Shown here one piece after another: positions 1 through 14,067 of a stretch of 64,000 bases of DNA. This DNA is from Acanthornis magna (lineage: Eukaryota > Chordata > Aves > Passeriformes > Acanthizidae): assembly GCA_036785705.1 (NCBI GenBank), contig JAWUZG010000056.1, positions 14,986,001 through 15,050,000 on the forward strand, read 5' to 3'. Every line of letters starts with the position of its first letter. The first letter of the stretch is position 1. Position numbers and translations under genes: made by a program. The notes under the pieces are model-generated. The model was not told where the DNA came from. It saw only the letters and a program-made list of their open reading frames with translations, and ran no database searches.

Positions 1-2107
1 ATTAACACTTTTGCTGTTTTAACAGCCATGATAACATAACCTTTTTAAGACATCCCTTTCCTTGGTGCTCACTGCTCTGTGTTTTGCTCTAAGCTTCCTG
101 TATATTTAGGAGGACAAAAGCAGTGTCCTGCTGGCTCTGCTGGTGCTGCCTGGTTGCAGCAGAGTTGTGAGCACCTGTCTGTGTGTGTGTACTGGCAGTG
201 ACCTCTGTTTCTGCTGCCAGATATTCCTACCCCTTGGTCTAGGCAGTTAGTGGATGCTGTAATTACGGAAAGCTGTTGCATCCCAATAAACGTGAGGCTG
301 TGAGCTAATTAGGCTCAGCCCTGTCATGGAGGAGAGACCCTTCTGTGCACTCTGAGCAGTGATACCCAGGGGTGCTGCTTGCTCCAGGGGTGCGAGAGGA
401 GTGTGGTAAACATCAGCCCTTTGAAGGCTTTGCCTCCTTATGGTTTCCCTGCCATACAGTTGGGAGGGAATGAGAACACGATACAGTCCACCCAGCTCAG
501 ACGTGGCCTGTGACCCAACTAATGCTGCTGGCACTGCATGATTTCTACCTCTGGATTCTCCGGTGTAAGCAGCCAATTTATGGTTCCTTCTTCCACTGAT
601 GGGGGAAGCAGCTCTGTGTGCCCTTTATGCCCCACTCGTAAAAGTCTGGGCTTAATTTGGCCCATGTGAATTCGGGTTGTAAAAACAAAAGGCAGGTGAG
701 GTTTGCAACACTGGGCTCACCGAATAAATCAACTCTGGTTTTTTTTTTTTTTTTTCTTTCTTCCCTTTTTCTTTTTTTAATATGTTAATGTGATACTGTG
801 AGCCTAAAATAAAAATCCTCATTAATGAAGGGAAAACTCAGGCGGCTCCTGAGCTGTGTGCCACAGCCACGTGTGTGACACTCCTCCACTTTATTAGCCT
901 GCTCCGTACCTTGCTGGCGCTCCCAGCCTGCCCATGTGCTCCCTGGGATGGGAGGGTAATTAGTTCCCCATGCTGGCTGTGTCCTGGGCCTCTCCTGAGC
1001 AGAAGCTGACAGCCATGTGCAGCATTGTGATGTGGAATACTGGTCATTAGGGACAGAGCTGAGATTACCTATCTTATTTCCTTCCTGACCTTAGGTCAGA
1101 GCTGAAGCACAGTCCCCGAGGTGAAGGGTTTTTGCTTTATACCCAGCGCTGCCATGCTGAGCAGCTCCCTCAGAGCTGGCACCTCGGGAAGATGGCAAAT
1201 CTTAAATAAACATCAAAACTAACATGAGTAATGGGAATGAAATGGCCCTCTCCCAACAGAAACACACTTTGTCATTTGTGGCCAGTGTCACCAGGAGGGC
1301 AGGGAGAGGCTCCACTGTGTGTGCTTGACATTTCTTGCATTTCTTGTAGCCTCAAATCCACATTCCTCATAGAGTAATCCCAAGGGGGGGAAAAACCCAA
1401 CCCCAAACATGTGCAAAAGTTGAAGATTGCTCAATTTCTGGTGTGAAAAAGCTATAAGGGATGTTTTGCCCCTGCAGGAAATCTCAGGGCGTGGCTGAGT
1501 TAGGATTCTAAGGTGTAGGATAGAGGTGCTGTGGAACAGAGCTCTCTGGGATGCTCCTGCGTGCCACGTCTGTAATTCCTGGCAGCCGACAGCACTGCCT
1601 CTGCTGAAGAGGTTTTCTTGTTCTGGGCAGAGGTGGAGAGGGAGGCTGGGTAAGGAGCAAACTGGTGACATCAGGGACCTGACAGGGAAAGGAAGGACAA
1701 GAAGAAGGACTGTAAGTCATGTTTGTGGAAACAGTGGCCCAGGGCAGCGTTGAGCCTGGACTGAAGTGAGGTAGCTCCTCTATAATTGGCTCCTCTTAGA
1801 ACTTCTGGGACCCAAGGAAGTTGTAACTAAACCATCATAAGGGATATACACTGTCAGTTAGACCTTCCTAATAATCTGACTCTAATGTAAAAAAATCCAC
1901 ATTAAAGAACACATAAATGAATATTTTTTTACATTTTTATTTCGTTCATTGCTCCATTGGTGAATTTTCACAAGTGTTATATTCTGAGTATGGCAGAAAC
2001 ACATGCACAAATAAATATAAGATAAATTATAGGATCACCTCTTAAGACTCCTAGAGCTATAATTAAAACCTTGTTTGTTTTACTGAAATTTAGGTTTTGC
2101 AAATCTG
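1..2107. other. Non-coding stretch, no gene seen
   Basis: I find no coding exon, RNA gene or recognisable transposon here. Open frames on both strands are short (up to about 127 codons) and show no protein family I know. A pyrimidine tract lies at 739-778, starting with a run of 17 T. Short GT repeats occur near 180-190. Confidence 0.6.
739..778. repeat. T-rich pyrimidine tract
   Basis: A run of 17 T is followed by a C/T-only stretch up to 778. This is low-complexity sequence. On the minus strand it would read as an A-rich tail, but I recognise no retroposed body next to it. Confidence 0.8.
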
Positions 2108-2196
2108 TATGTAATACAAGATTTTTATCTCTATCCGTATAATTTATGTAATACAAGATTTTTGTCTCTGTATCTACATAATTTATGTAATGCAAT
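2108..2196. repeat. Short tandem repeat, period about 38 bp
   Basis: The motif TATGTAATACAAGATTTTT starts at 2108 and again at 2145, and its beginning (TATGTAATGCAA) recurs at 2184. The spacings are 37 and 39 bp, giving about 2.3 AT-rich copies. The segment between the boxes (TCTCTATCCGTA versus TCTCTGTATCTACA) is also recognisably shared. It looks like a local minisatellite-type duplication rather than an interspersed repeat. Confidence 0.8.
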
Positions 2197-5100
2197 GTAC
2201 TCGATTAGCCAATGTTAGTTTAAATTCTTCATGGTATTCAGTGATTTCATAGCAGTGACTATTTTGTCACAATTCAGCCTGTTATTTTACAGCTGGCTCC
2301 TACCACTGCTGGTAGGTAACTATGTGATATATAACTTGCAAGCAGTCCTGCTGTTTGTTACTGGCAATTAATTTCTCTGGTGCCTTTCTTCCATTCAGGC
2401 CAGGCCTTTATGTTCTAAATCCAGCTATTCTAATACTCCCCACTTCTGCTGTGTAGAAAAGACTCAGACTGACAGATTATCGCAGGGCAGTTAAGCATGT
2501 AATTGCTCAAATGAGTTAAAATCCCTTCAAATATCTGTCTTTGTACCTCATCACACCACTTCATGGACTCAAATATTTGACAATTGATGAAGATAAACTA
2601 AAAGGATCTTCATTAGCTACCAACCACCGTGACAAGCTTCTTTCAGCTAAAGGCTGGTGAAGTTTGGGACTTATTATCTACTTAAAAACTGCAGGAAAGC
2701 AGAAAAATACTTCAGTGTACTTTAGACTAGAGAAAACTAGAAGCTTACATGGTAGCTGGGGTCAAACAAAACTGTGGTTTGCTAATCTAGAGCTGTACTC
2801 ATTACAAATATGCAGTAAAACACCCATGGAATCTTACAGGATAAAAACATAAAGGAAATATTTCAAGCTCCTGAGAGCAACACTCATCACAGCTGATGGT
2901 AAATACAAGGACCTTATTCATTGCAATGCAAGTGTGCAGCAGAAATCCAGTTGTTAAATGATGCCCCTTTTTTTTATTGCTTTGCAGTTGTGCCCGTGGG
3001 AATGAAAACTTTGACTTTTAGTGCAGCCACCTGGGTTTCAGGTGCTGTGTCTGAGGATGCTGAACATCATTGCAGCTAACAGAAAACTCAGGGCAAGGCA
3101 GGCTGTGCACTCACAGATGATATCTGGAGATGCCTCAAGTTGTCTTACATTTTAAACATTCCAGTTTTATGATGGCTAGGTGTTTTAAAATCAGCTGATC
3201 CTCATGATGAGGTGGACTGTTGGAGCAGTGCCAGAGTTATTGGGTGAAAATGTTGCTACACTGGAGTAAGAGGGGGCTGGTGTGGGGAAAATAATAGTGG
3301 CACCTATACATAGTTCTGAACCAGGTGGAAAAACATTTATTCGACACATTTCTTCTAATTTCTTCTTGAAAATCAGTCCTTTGGGGTGGGCTGCTGATGT
3401 TCCACAGGGTGGTTCCTCAGGGGTGTCCCACGGACTGCTCAGGGTCTGCCATCCCTCAGGGATGTCCTCTCAAGGGTTTCCCCTCAGACATGTGTCCCTA
3501 AACATGTCTGCTTCCCTCATCCCTGACCAGTGCAAGCACTGAAATCTGTCACATGATTTTCCTGTTGTAGTCTGTGACACTGGGGATGTGTTACCCAGCT
3601 TGCCCCAGGGTGAAATGAAATTAAGTATTACATTCATGTTTATCTTTTTTATTCTGTTTCAACTCTCTCTATGTATTTATTTGGAATATAGGATCTTACA
3701 TAATTTATATATAACACATTATAGAGTGTGGAAGGTGGTTATACTGTATATTTAGTGTTTAAAATGGTTTCTGTGGTGATAAGAGCAGGCACAGAAGACC
3801 TCCAGTGCACCTCTGGCCTATTGAAAAAGGGCACTCTGCCAGACTCTTCTGGTACTTCTAACTCATGGCCAAAGAAACTGAGTCGCTTATCTGTGGTGGA
3901 ACATTGGACTTGTTGTATTTTTACCCCCCATCTGAAATTAAAATACACATTTCAAATACGTTTCAAAAACCATGATGCCTAAAAAGCTCTTTTTGATCCT
4001 TTCAAGTGTTGGGCATTCTTTCATCATCTTATTCACCACATATTTTTAAAACGAAACAAACCCAAGCCAACAACTTACCAATGTTGTTTTTTTTTTCCTA
4101 GATCCTGACCCACGTTCTCAGTGACCAGTGTGAAACCCTCCACTTGTTTAAATTTCCTCGCACTGAGATGAAGCTTGGAGTGTTTTGCAAAGGATTCTGC
4201 TCGATTCCCTCTGCACATAGTAAGTTGAACTTTAAGCTTTCTATTGAAGTTAATCACACTTTCTCTCATGAGTAAAAATGTTTTTAACATGAAACAACAG
4301 TCCACTGAGGTTTGACAAACTATATCTTAATTGTAATTGATTTATACCAAAAGATAAAATGAGTTAATTAGGGCATGCTATCAGAATTAGTGGCAAGGGA
4401 AATGCTCTATAAAGCTGGCAGGTAGGGGGTAGGAGATGAGAGATTTTGAAAGGGAGTAGGACACTGGCATTTGTAACCTCCTAGTGCCGAACTGAGGAAT
4501 GAAAACATGCTACTTCTGGCTTTTGCACAGATTGCACGTGTGGATTTTCTGTACTAGAGTCTAGATGGAGGTTGAGTGTAATCCAGAGAGATTTAATTGG
4601 ATCAGTGCGAGTGCTACTCCTTTGTATCACACGGAGAGTATTTTTTTTGTTCCATCAGCAAAGTGTTTCGTTGCCTTCAGAGTTTATGCCGGTGTGAAGG
4701 TAGGCTCTGGTTCTGTGAGGCTGCCAAGCTGAGGCTGATCCAATATGAGCAAGGTTTAGGAAAAACAAGCCCTTATTTATTGGTAATGTTTCTGGTCGTA
4801 CCAAGTTCCCTCTCAAGCTGCTGTAAGCAGGTGTCACTTTATGCTGTTGGCAGCGGTGTGCAGTGTGTCACGATTATGGCTGTAATTTGGTCATGGAAAG
4901 CTTAGCAGAAATCCAGTTATCATGGTGGAGGCATTACAAGGGGTTATCTCACCATCAGAAATGTGTCTTGTGCCGGCTTGTCTTTGTGGAGGCATAAGTC
5001 ATGGACCGTGCTGAAAATCAGACGAGCGCTTGGCTCCTCTTGGCTCTTGGGGGCTGAGCTGTGTCAGCAATCTGAGCTAAACCTTTCCCAATCTGAGCAG

Positions 5101-8100
5101 AACAATAATTGCTGTTGCGTGAAGTGACGTGCAATGTTTGGTACAAAATGATGCTTTTTGTCTGAAAAAAAAAATGAACCCCTTTTTTTTTTATTTCATG
5201 TGGGATGGTTTTCAAGGCGTGTTGATGTTTAACAATTCCAGCTGTTCCCCTGGTGTCAGAACATTCAAAATGCAGGATGTCGTATGATATTTAAGCCAAA
5301 TTTAATTCTGTCCCTTGAAAATATGAGCCTGGAAAGACCACAATTTAGAATGTCAGTTCCTATGTGATATTATTTCTTCCGTGAGGTATCTCCAAGAGAT
5401 GCTGCACTTCTGATATCCATGCATGCAGGCCACATGTGGAAGTCGCAGGGGAAAAAGATTCTCCCCTCACAGAATTCTTGTAGATAATTTACACAATTTT
5501 TTAGGAGATATAGTTGCATAATCTGGTTTAATATCACAAGGCTGAAATGTGATGTAAAGAGCTAAGGAAGTTCCATGTGTCACTTCAGGGATGATGCTCT
5601 GATTTGCTGTCCCTATGATCTGTCAAATCATGCAACGCTCCTGTTATTTTATCCTTACATTATTCAGGTAATTGAGGTCCTGCTATTGTAATATCTGAGG
5701 TAAAGCGATTATTTATGAAAGTTTGGTCAGTATAGAGTTTAAAGTTTTATGGAAGCATTTCCATATGTGAAGAAGTGGTCATGCTTAGGAAAGGCTGAAA
5801 AGCCACAAATGTTAATTTTGCAAATGAATCTGGGCCATCTGCATATTCCTGTTTGTTGGGTTCAGTTGCCTTGAGACCCTGTAGCACTCAGAGACCTGGA
5901 TAATTTGGTAAATTTATAGGAGAAATCTCTTCTTAAAATCACAGACTCTAATCACAAAGAGCTGGTTTGGAAAATACACAAGACAACAACACAGAAGGGA
6001 TTTTGATGAAATTTAGTGCTGCCCTTTGCATTTCACCTTTGTCCTTCTCATCCATTTGTGGAGTCCTGTCCCCTGTTCCTGTTCTCCTCCTGCATGACAG
6101 GTGAGGTTGGATGTGAGACAGTCAATACAGTTTCTCATGTATATTTCAAAGAACAGCAGTCAATTAACCTTGAGAGAGTTGGACGTTCTCTTGTCTATAA
6201 CAATAGGCTGAGATGCTAAATGCAATCAGAGTATGGGGATGGAAGGGAAGAGCTTGAGACTCTCACATGCAAATAAGTCACACTCAAATCCTCTCCCCAC
6301 TTTTAAAATCACCTTTAAAAATGTAATATCTTTACCAAGAAATGCTCTGATTTGTAGCACATTTTTAGCCAGGGTGGCAGGGCGTTATTATTGCTGTTTC
6401 AACAACATCGTGTTAAACTCATCTTTTGTGAGGATGGAGACAGACAGGGTCATTGATCTGAGTGTATCTAAACTAAACTTGATCAAAGATGCAACAAGGC
6501 AGTTGTCAGTGGGGTGAGGAAATAGGCTGCATAATCATCCGGAGCCAAGCTCATTAATATTTCTATTGATATGGCCAAATTTTGAGTACTCAGGCTTCTT
6601 GGAAGAGCAGCTCAAAGAGCTTTGCAATTTAAAAATTTGGTGAAACCGATGATATCTCTAAGGCAAGGAATAGTTTTGGGAGAAGAGTCACTTACCCTAA
6701 ACTTCCCCTTTGCAATTTGGAAGTTCAGAATTATCTTTTGTACTATTTACACATAACACTGTCGAGGCAGAATTGTTCCTATTAATTTTTTCTTTGTTAT
6801 AATTATAGCATTCACATTTTGATAAGGCTATAGGTACAAAACCCAACGACTTACGGTCTTAAAGGAAAGAAGTTGTTGTTAAGATCTGACTCGTCCCTAA
6901 ATCAAAGATGTGGAGAATATTACAATGGGCTGGGGTATTTTGGGAAGTATTGCTCTCAGGTGAGGAGTCTTGTGTGTGTATATGACTGTGAAAGGCATTT
7001 TATATGCAGAAAGGATCACAGGAAAGTAGCAGAATGGAAATTACTTTTTCATATCTGTTAGAAAGAAACCCCTGTAGACGCTGATATCCTTGCAAGGACT
7101 CATCTTCACCTTATATAAGGACTGCACTCATCTAGTTATTTTAAATTGGTTGCAAAACACAATTATACATAAAGAAGCACAGTAAAGAGCTCTATCAAAT
7201 GCAGTAGAGCAGTAAATACTGTTTTCAATTAAACACTAATCTAAAGGATATTATTTCACCGTCCAAGACCTCTCCAGATTTATTTTTTTTTAAACAAACA
7301 TGTTTTAATTACAGAATTCCATTTGCTGGCTCTGAAAGTTTGTCCTTTTAATGACCAAGATATTTTAAAATTACTCTCTATACTTACTTGCAGAAGGCCT
7401 CATCCTGAATTTCATTAAGCACTGAAAAATCCCTTTGAAGTTTTCTTTTTCGGTGAAAACATTATCAGGCTCAGAGTTGGTATGCTGCTAAAAAAGAGTG
7501 TGGGTCAAAGTCTCATACTGGGCAAATCAGCACATCTCTGATTTAGATGAAGTCACTACATTGATTTAATTCAAATAGGACTCTGAACAACTGTTTTAGT
7601 GTGTAAAGATGCAGTATAGGATTGTCCAATGTTTTAAAAGCATAAACCCATGTATTTTTCAGCACCTGCATTTTGGTTCCAACAAGGTATTAACAAAATA
7701 TTGAGTAGGCTTCTACCACTCTTGGAGCTGCTTGCCTCATGCTGTATCTAATTATATTGTATTTTTAGAGTTGATTAAACAGTTATCCAATAATGAGATC
7801 CAACTGTAAACCATCTCAGGAAAAAAATAAGTAATTAGAACTGTTCTTACCTCAGCTGGATAACATGGACAAGTACCCCTTTTCTCCAGGGCACTTTGGG
7901 ATGCTGCTAAACAACACGTGGCTGTTTGTGGATGGAGTTTGCACGGTGTGGATGCTGAGCAGCCTGGCTTTGCCATAAAAAGAGTAGTTGTTTAATTTTT
8001 ACAGGCCCAGAAGTATAGGAAGGGGGAAAAGTACAAAACATGGCTTAGAATGTTGTTTTGCAATTTCTTGTTGGTCCAATCCTAAATTCCTGGGGCTGGC

Positions 8101-9641
8101 ATTTAACAGCAGATAATCCATGTACACACTGACTTTGCGAATACTAAAAAGTAACCAATAATCACTGAATTCGGTAGGAAGAGGTGGCATCTTGGATCCC
8201 CATAGTGGCAGAAGTTAATACTAACTCCCTAAAAATAGCTTTTTTTCCCCTGGATTTGTTCAGGAATAAAGGCTGTTCGGGTGTTCAGTTCTGTCAAGAC
8301 TAAAAGAGTCTTATCTCATTGTGGGTGTGCAAATGGGTAATTTTAGGCCAATATAAATTCTCCAGACTCACCTGGATCCACCAACCGGGTGGATTCATTA
8401 GGGATTCATTATAGTGAGGAGGTAGAGTGGGAATGGCATTAGCTTACCAGAAAAATGTTACTCATAAATAAATGGCTTTATTCATTTCCAAAAACAAGGC
8501 ATGTTTACCCTTGAAAGAGTTGCCTCCTCTTATTTATGTTCCAGAAACGTTCTTCTAAATAGTGCTGGGTTTTCCAAACACCTCTGGAATAGGTGTCCTA
8601 ATTCCATTAGAGGTCAATAGGCTTTGTATGCCTAAACCCCTCGGAGTCCCCTGAAAATCCCACTTGTAGGACGTGGCACCATCGGTTTAAACAGTTCAAG
8701 GCCACTTGAAGGACCCTCCAGATCTCTTTGATCTTTTCCCAAGAAGCTCCTCGTGTTTTTGAAGGTATAACTGCCTGTTTAGGAGGCAAAAAGCTGTCCC
8801 ACTCAGTGTGTTTTAACCATCACAGTTGTGAATAGTGATGTCTAAACCTATAGTCGATAGCTCAAGTCCAGGTAGTGCTTTCCCATAATCCAATAACTTC
8901 CAGCCACTTTGGCTTTGTAATGATTTCTGTCTCTGCTTGTTTCCCTGCCCAGGATTATGACCTCAGGAACACTACTGCTCCACATAAAAGATTACTAGGG
9001 TAAAATTAAAACATGTAGGAAACTTGTTAAATGTTGTCAGGGTTTGTAATTTAAAACTGCTATGTTATTAGATATTGGAACAGTACAAAAGGTAACTCGT
9101 GCAAAGGTTTTAACCTCTGGCCCTTTCTATACCAATTAAAGTATAATGTATAATGAAATTTTAATCTCATGTAATTAAGCACAGTATTAATTTTGTAAAA
9201 CTGGAAAGGCTTTTTAACCTGTATTAATCTTCCTTTTTGAAGAAAGTAAGTGTGTTTCTTGCGTTTCTTACAAGTTGCATTGTTTCTTTTTAATTAAAGG
9301 AAAGAATTAAATTTCTTTGTTTATACAAGTTCATAAAATATTTTTCTCTACATCTCTTCTCCTAGGTTAAATATCAAAAGCAAGTTGTTTGGGTTTTTAT
9401 TCTTATTAAGAAAAGCATTGTTGAATATCATAGTTTCCTCAGGGTAAGGCAATAGACTACACAGATTTAATTAATCAAGAATATATTTATACTGTAAAAT
9501 GTCTAATATATCATTAAATCCTTTCCTCCTTCTTTGAAGGAACACAGTATCTCTGCTCAGAAGGTATTAAGGTTTTAATGAGACTTACGTCATTCATTAA
9601 TCTTTTAAAATAAAATTCTTGTAGCTTTTATATATGTGCAT
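2197..9641. other. Long non-coding stretch, no gene seen
   Basis: AT-rich single-copy DNA with only short open frames on both strands and no recognised repeat family. The part around 4990-5160 has slightly more CpG than its surroundings and a SOX-like AACAATAATTG box, but nothing firm enough to call separately. Confidence 0.55.
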
Positions 9642-9654
9642 ACACACACACACA
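9642..9654. repeat. Short AC dinucleotide repeat
   Basis: About six and a half AC units follow a TATATATGTGCAT stretch. This is a short microsatellite of no evident function. Confidence 0.8.
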
Positions 9655-12600
9655 TTTCTTGTAAACATTCTAATTTTGCGAGAATTAAGATTTCCAATGA
9701 CCAAGATCAGAATATGCCCTTATAGGATGGAAAAGAGATTGTAATGTGAGACTGCCAGCAAGTGAAATGTCTGAGAAGGGTAGAAGGAAATGTCTGTACC
9801 CTAATAATTGCTTTCTTTAAAAGTTAAAAAAAAATAGAATATGCAGCTGGAAAAGATTCCAGGGATTTTGAGGAAGATGCACATGATATCTTATACTGAA
9901 AATGCATTGAAAGCCCTGGCACAAGCAGTTGGCACATAATGGATAATTTGGGCTCATTGCTGATGACATCTCGGTGTATCAGCTCTGGCCTTGGCAGGGG
10001 GAGCCTTAAAGCAAGAGCAGAGCAGCTCTTGGCCTGGGAAGAGTCATCTGAGAGGCTCAGGAGTGACAGAGCTGATCCAGCAAGACAGGACGGGGGTGGC
10101 AGGGACTGGAGAGGTTCTTAACACACCTCGGGCAAACTCCTGCCCCAGCTTTCTTTCCTCCAATGTGATCACGTGGAAATAAGGTTGGTGGCACATCCCT
10201 ACTGGTTGCATTTTATCCCTTTTCCGAGATGGATGAGTGTGCTCATGGAACAGCAGTTGTGGGTATTTCTTGAAGCCTGGGTCAGCCTTCATCCCATGGC
10301 AGACACAGTCAAACCCTTCTAGGCAGAGGCAGACATGGTCAGACACTAGTAGTATCTAAATTGCCCCCAGAATATTTTAAAATATTAAATCTCCCCCTGC
10401 CCAGAAAAACAAAAAAAAATCCAGGGGTGTTATACTTTAACACATTAAATACTGTTCTTAAAAATAAATCCAAGTTTCAGAGCAGGCATGGTGCCTGATG
10501 GTCAGCATGACTTTCGCTGACGTTCTTGCCTTTCTGTTTAAAACAAAAGACAGCATAAAGCATCAGAAATCTGGGGTTACCAAAAGAGGACAATCTTTGG
10601 CTTTTATCGATACATTCACTAGACTGTCAAATGATGATGGATAGCAGGCAACTAAGATAAATTAGCATCCTGTCAGCCCTGAATAGCGAGGCAAAGCAGC
10701 TTTCATCCAGCTCTGCATTGCTTCCCTCTGTGGGTATGGCACGATCCATTTGGAAATACCACGGCATTTGTTTCCTCTGCCCAAATCACAGCACTCAGGG
10801 ATGTTTCAGGTGCAGATTGATGCAGTTTGGTGCTGTTATCAAATCTGATCACCAGAGTTTAGTGACAGTACTAAAAGTCCTGATTCTTGGTGGAACTGAC
10901 ATTTCGGGATTTTTGGTGAGGTTTGTTATTACAGAACTGGGGTTATAAGAGAACGCTGGAAGGACAACGTGGTAAAATATCCATGTTTTGCAAATTATGA
11001 GGGAATAATGAAGCTGTTTATGAATGGATGTTACTTCGATACACTGAAAACAGAGGATAAGGACTAATAAAATTTTCAGGTGAAAGAGCAAAGTGCTCAT
11101 GCTTTTTGTATACACGTTTGGTTGAAAAATTAGTATTCTTTTCAAAGGGTTTTTTTGCAGAACGTAATTTTGTCAGTTCTAAACTCAGTAATATAGAAAA
11201 GTAATGCGAGGATTGTCTTTATTTGTCCAGTAGACTGTTGTGGGAAGAGAGCTGAAGGGATAAATCTGGCATTGGCCCTTCTGTGTGTGAAGTTGGTGCT
11301 GTTTTAACCTATCTGCCAGCCTGTGGATTTTGTCATACTGCCATGGGGGGCAGTTAAAAAAATCATTGTGCTCAGGTAGAATGAAACATGTAGTCTCTTG
11401 TAGATAGTACAAAGCTCCTCACTGTGTTTTCAGCGTTGTTGCCTCAATCTGGCCTTACCCCACCCAGAATCAGCTGTTTCCTCTGAGAGATTCTTCGATG
11501 GCAGAATTATCTCCATGTAATTAAGAAACAAAAAGTAGGGCTTACAAAAAAGTCTCATGTTGACGAGGCTCTCAAACCTAGCATAAGCTTATTTAAAGTG
11601 AGCAGGGGTATTAGAAAAACATGGAAGCTAAAAACAGGAAACAAAATAGGACAATGGAAGGAGGGGGGAAATCAATGATATTAAAAATAAAAAGGCTCTG
11701 CACTGGGCAAGTTTTCCCCAGATTACCTGCCTTTAATATTAAATTACTGTTTTCTGGCAGGATCATCTGCAAAACTCTGATTTTGTTTCTTCTTCTGTTC
11801 ATAGCCTGATAATTGAGGCTGAATTCCCTTGTCTTTAATATGCCATATATTCTCCACCTGGCAAAGGACTCAGACAGATACAGATAAATACCCTGTAGAC
11901 ATACAGACAGAGAAACTGCTGTAATTGCTTTCATAATGACTCTCAGACATCAAAGGAAGGCAAATAATGGTATTTAACACTGTTTCCATTCTTTAGCTGA
12001 AATCTAATTTTATAGAGTTATTGTCAGGCAGTACAGTGAATGTACAAGTGCAACTGTCATAGTCTACTCATATTAATTAGCTGCCCACAAGAGGTCCAGG
12101 ATAGTAATGGCAAAGTTCTCCTCATTTCAGATGGTCTGATATTCAGACAGAACCATAAGTACAATAGCTTGATTAACATAGTTGCTTAGATCAGGTTTTC
12201 CCTAGGAGTATGTCAATTGGCATTTTGAAGAATCAATTAATTAGCACTCCAAATAATCCATTCTTGGGTTAATGAAAGTATTTTGTACAGCTGCAAAAAC
12301 TTACACGAAATAAAATCCAAGCCTTTCCAAGGTGCTAAGGTGGAAGTCTTGTAATTTGGAGAATGCAGTGTACTCCACAGACAACTTCATAATAAAAAGT
12401 TATTAAAAGAAATTCAGTTGACCAGAGCTCATCCAACAGTTGAACTTGTTTTGATTTGTTTGTTTATGCTCCAGAGGAGAGGAGGATTCCAGGGTGTATA
12501 TAACAGTGCAACAGAAATTAGAATTTTACTGTGCAATAATATGATTAAAATGCAAGGTTAATTACCGTAACCAAATATCAACATTTTGCCTAATATTACT

Positions 12601-13891
12601 TAACTCTTGCAGAAGTTAGACCTTGAAGATAATTTAGGTGATTTCGTTTCTGCAAAGCTTTACTCCTGTAAATAGTCAGTCTAGACCCACGTGATTACTT
12701 TCACTGAGGTCACTGAAGTTTTTTGTTGGTAGCCCAGAAGGCTTTAAAATTAATGGAATCGCTTACCCAAGGAAAATTCCTATGTAAGGGAACTTTCAGA
12801 AATGGACTTCTACTTTCAACTCCCCTGGCTCCGAGTTCTGAATCTTGTACAGATAGAAATTGCACATGGGAGTGAAGATTTTTTTTTTTTTTTAATTGCT
12901 TCTGTAAAAGCAACATTTCTTGAAAGACACCTGCCCTTCATAGCAAGATTTTGTTACATTTCAAACTCTTAGAGCTTACAGAAAATTTTCAGTATTTTCT
13001 GTCACATACTTTTTCTGGGGTTTTTTGGGAAGATGATTTACCACTTTCTGCTCTTGATGTTCTTATGACTGATGTGCCAGGGTGGAGTGCTTACATGACA
13101 GTCTGGGCATGGTTTATATCTGTTTTTTCATATGCAACTCCAGACTCAGCCTGTCCTTGGCATCAACTTTCTGAAAATCCAGGAATACTGTCACACCAAA
13201 AAGCATAATAATTTAGTAAGCAATTAAATATTCCAAGAAGTACAGGGATAGAAACACTGGAATGCACATAAGCTATTTCTGTTCTATGCTAATAGCAGTA
13301 ATGACCTTATTTTTCTCGCTGTCCATAGTTCTTAATCTCCAGCTAGGCCTTTTCAGACAACTTTTTGTCTTGTTTACCTTTCCATCTTCCTGCTTTGCCC
13401 TTTAGTCTGGTGTCTTTCACCTATGCAAAAGCCAAAGGAGGGTGAAAAATAGTCCTCCTGTATTTGAGGATGATGTTAGACCCACTTTCAGTCCATTTCT
13501 ATTTCAAGGCTTCATGCCATGTCTGTTCTCCTGCCAGCTGAAGAAGGGATGACTATGAAAATTGCAGCTGTGCAGATGTGAAAAAAGGGTGTAGGATCAG
13601 AATAAATCTGCACAGGTGAGAAAGTAGAGGTCCAACACGCTCGTTCCTTTTTGCCAGTGAAGCATATTCTGTCATATCTTCTGGTGTTCAGAGATTTGCA
13701 CCTCAAATAGCAGCTCCAAACTGGGTAGGTTTTGCAGTTTGGTAAACAGTCTGACTCATTAAAGCACATTGTGAGAGACTGACATTTGGCATCCTCGTGT
13801 TATACCAAAGACCTGAAATACCACTTGACAAATCTCTGTCTATATTCAGAAAAATTTGAAAGCTACAATGCTGCAGTGATCTGAAATAAAA
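9655..13891. other. Non-coding stretch, no gene seen
   Basis: No supported gene. Near 9918-9940 a run reading like CCTGGCACA...GGCACATAATGG faintly resembles an L2-type LINE 3' end, but the match is too short to annotate as a repeat. The rest is AT-rich single-copy sequence. Confidence 0.5.
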
Positions 13892-14067
13892 ATGTGGTGT
13901 TGTGGAGAAGGTGGCAGACTGGGATTCAGTTGAGCTGGTCTCATTCCTGACCTGCAAGCATCATTGAGCCTCAGTTTCCCGCCTTTAATATAAAAATATA
14001 AATAAATATTTCTGGGAATTTTGTGTGATTAAATTCTGATATTTTCTACAATAAACATTTCTAATTA
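13892..14067 (+). mobile_element. MIR-type SINE, ancient, near full length
   Basis: The order of diagnostic segments matches the MIR family as I know it. TGTGGTGTTGTGGA at the start corresponds to the tRNA-derived head. It is followed by AGACTGGGATTCAG and TTCCTGAC, the region of the B box and the bases after it. The highly characteristic GAGCCTCAGTTTCCC box lies at about 13965-13980. Then come TGTGTGATTAAATTCTGA, corresponding to the GAGGATTAAATGAG segment, and the tail CAATAAACATTTCTAATTA. The stretch between the B-box region and the CCTCAGTTTCC box is shortened by an internal deletion. The length, about 175 bp, is what a near-complete diverged MIR copy should have. MIRs are tRNA-derived, non-autonomous retroposons mobilised by L2-type LINEs and long inactive; in birds only heavily diverged copies remain. 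Confidence 0.75.

Noticed and set aside
1285..1305. CTCF-like site (TCACCAGGAGGGCAG)
   Set aside because: Aligning it to the CTCF core requires an extra base between AGG and GGC, so the match fails at key positions.
3380..3500. Repeated CTCAGGG(G/A)TGTCC words
   Set aside because: The words recur three or four times but with irregular spacing and different surroundings, so I could not define a repeat unit.
9918..9940. L2-type LINE 3' end (GGCACA ... GGCACATAATGG)
   Set aside because: The similarity is under 25 bp and lacks the CTCAATAAAT tail.
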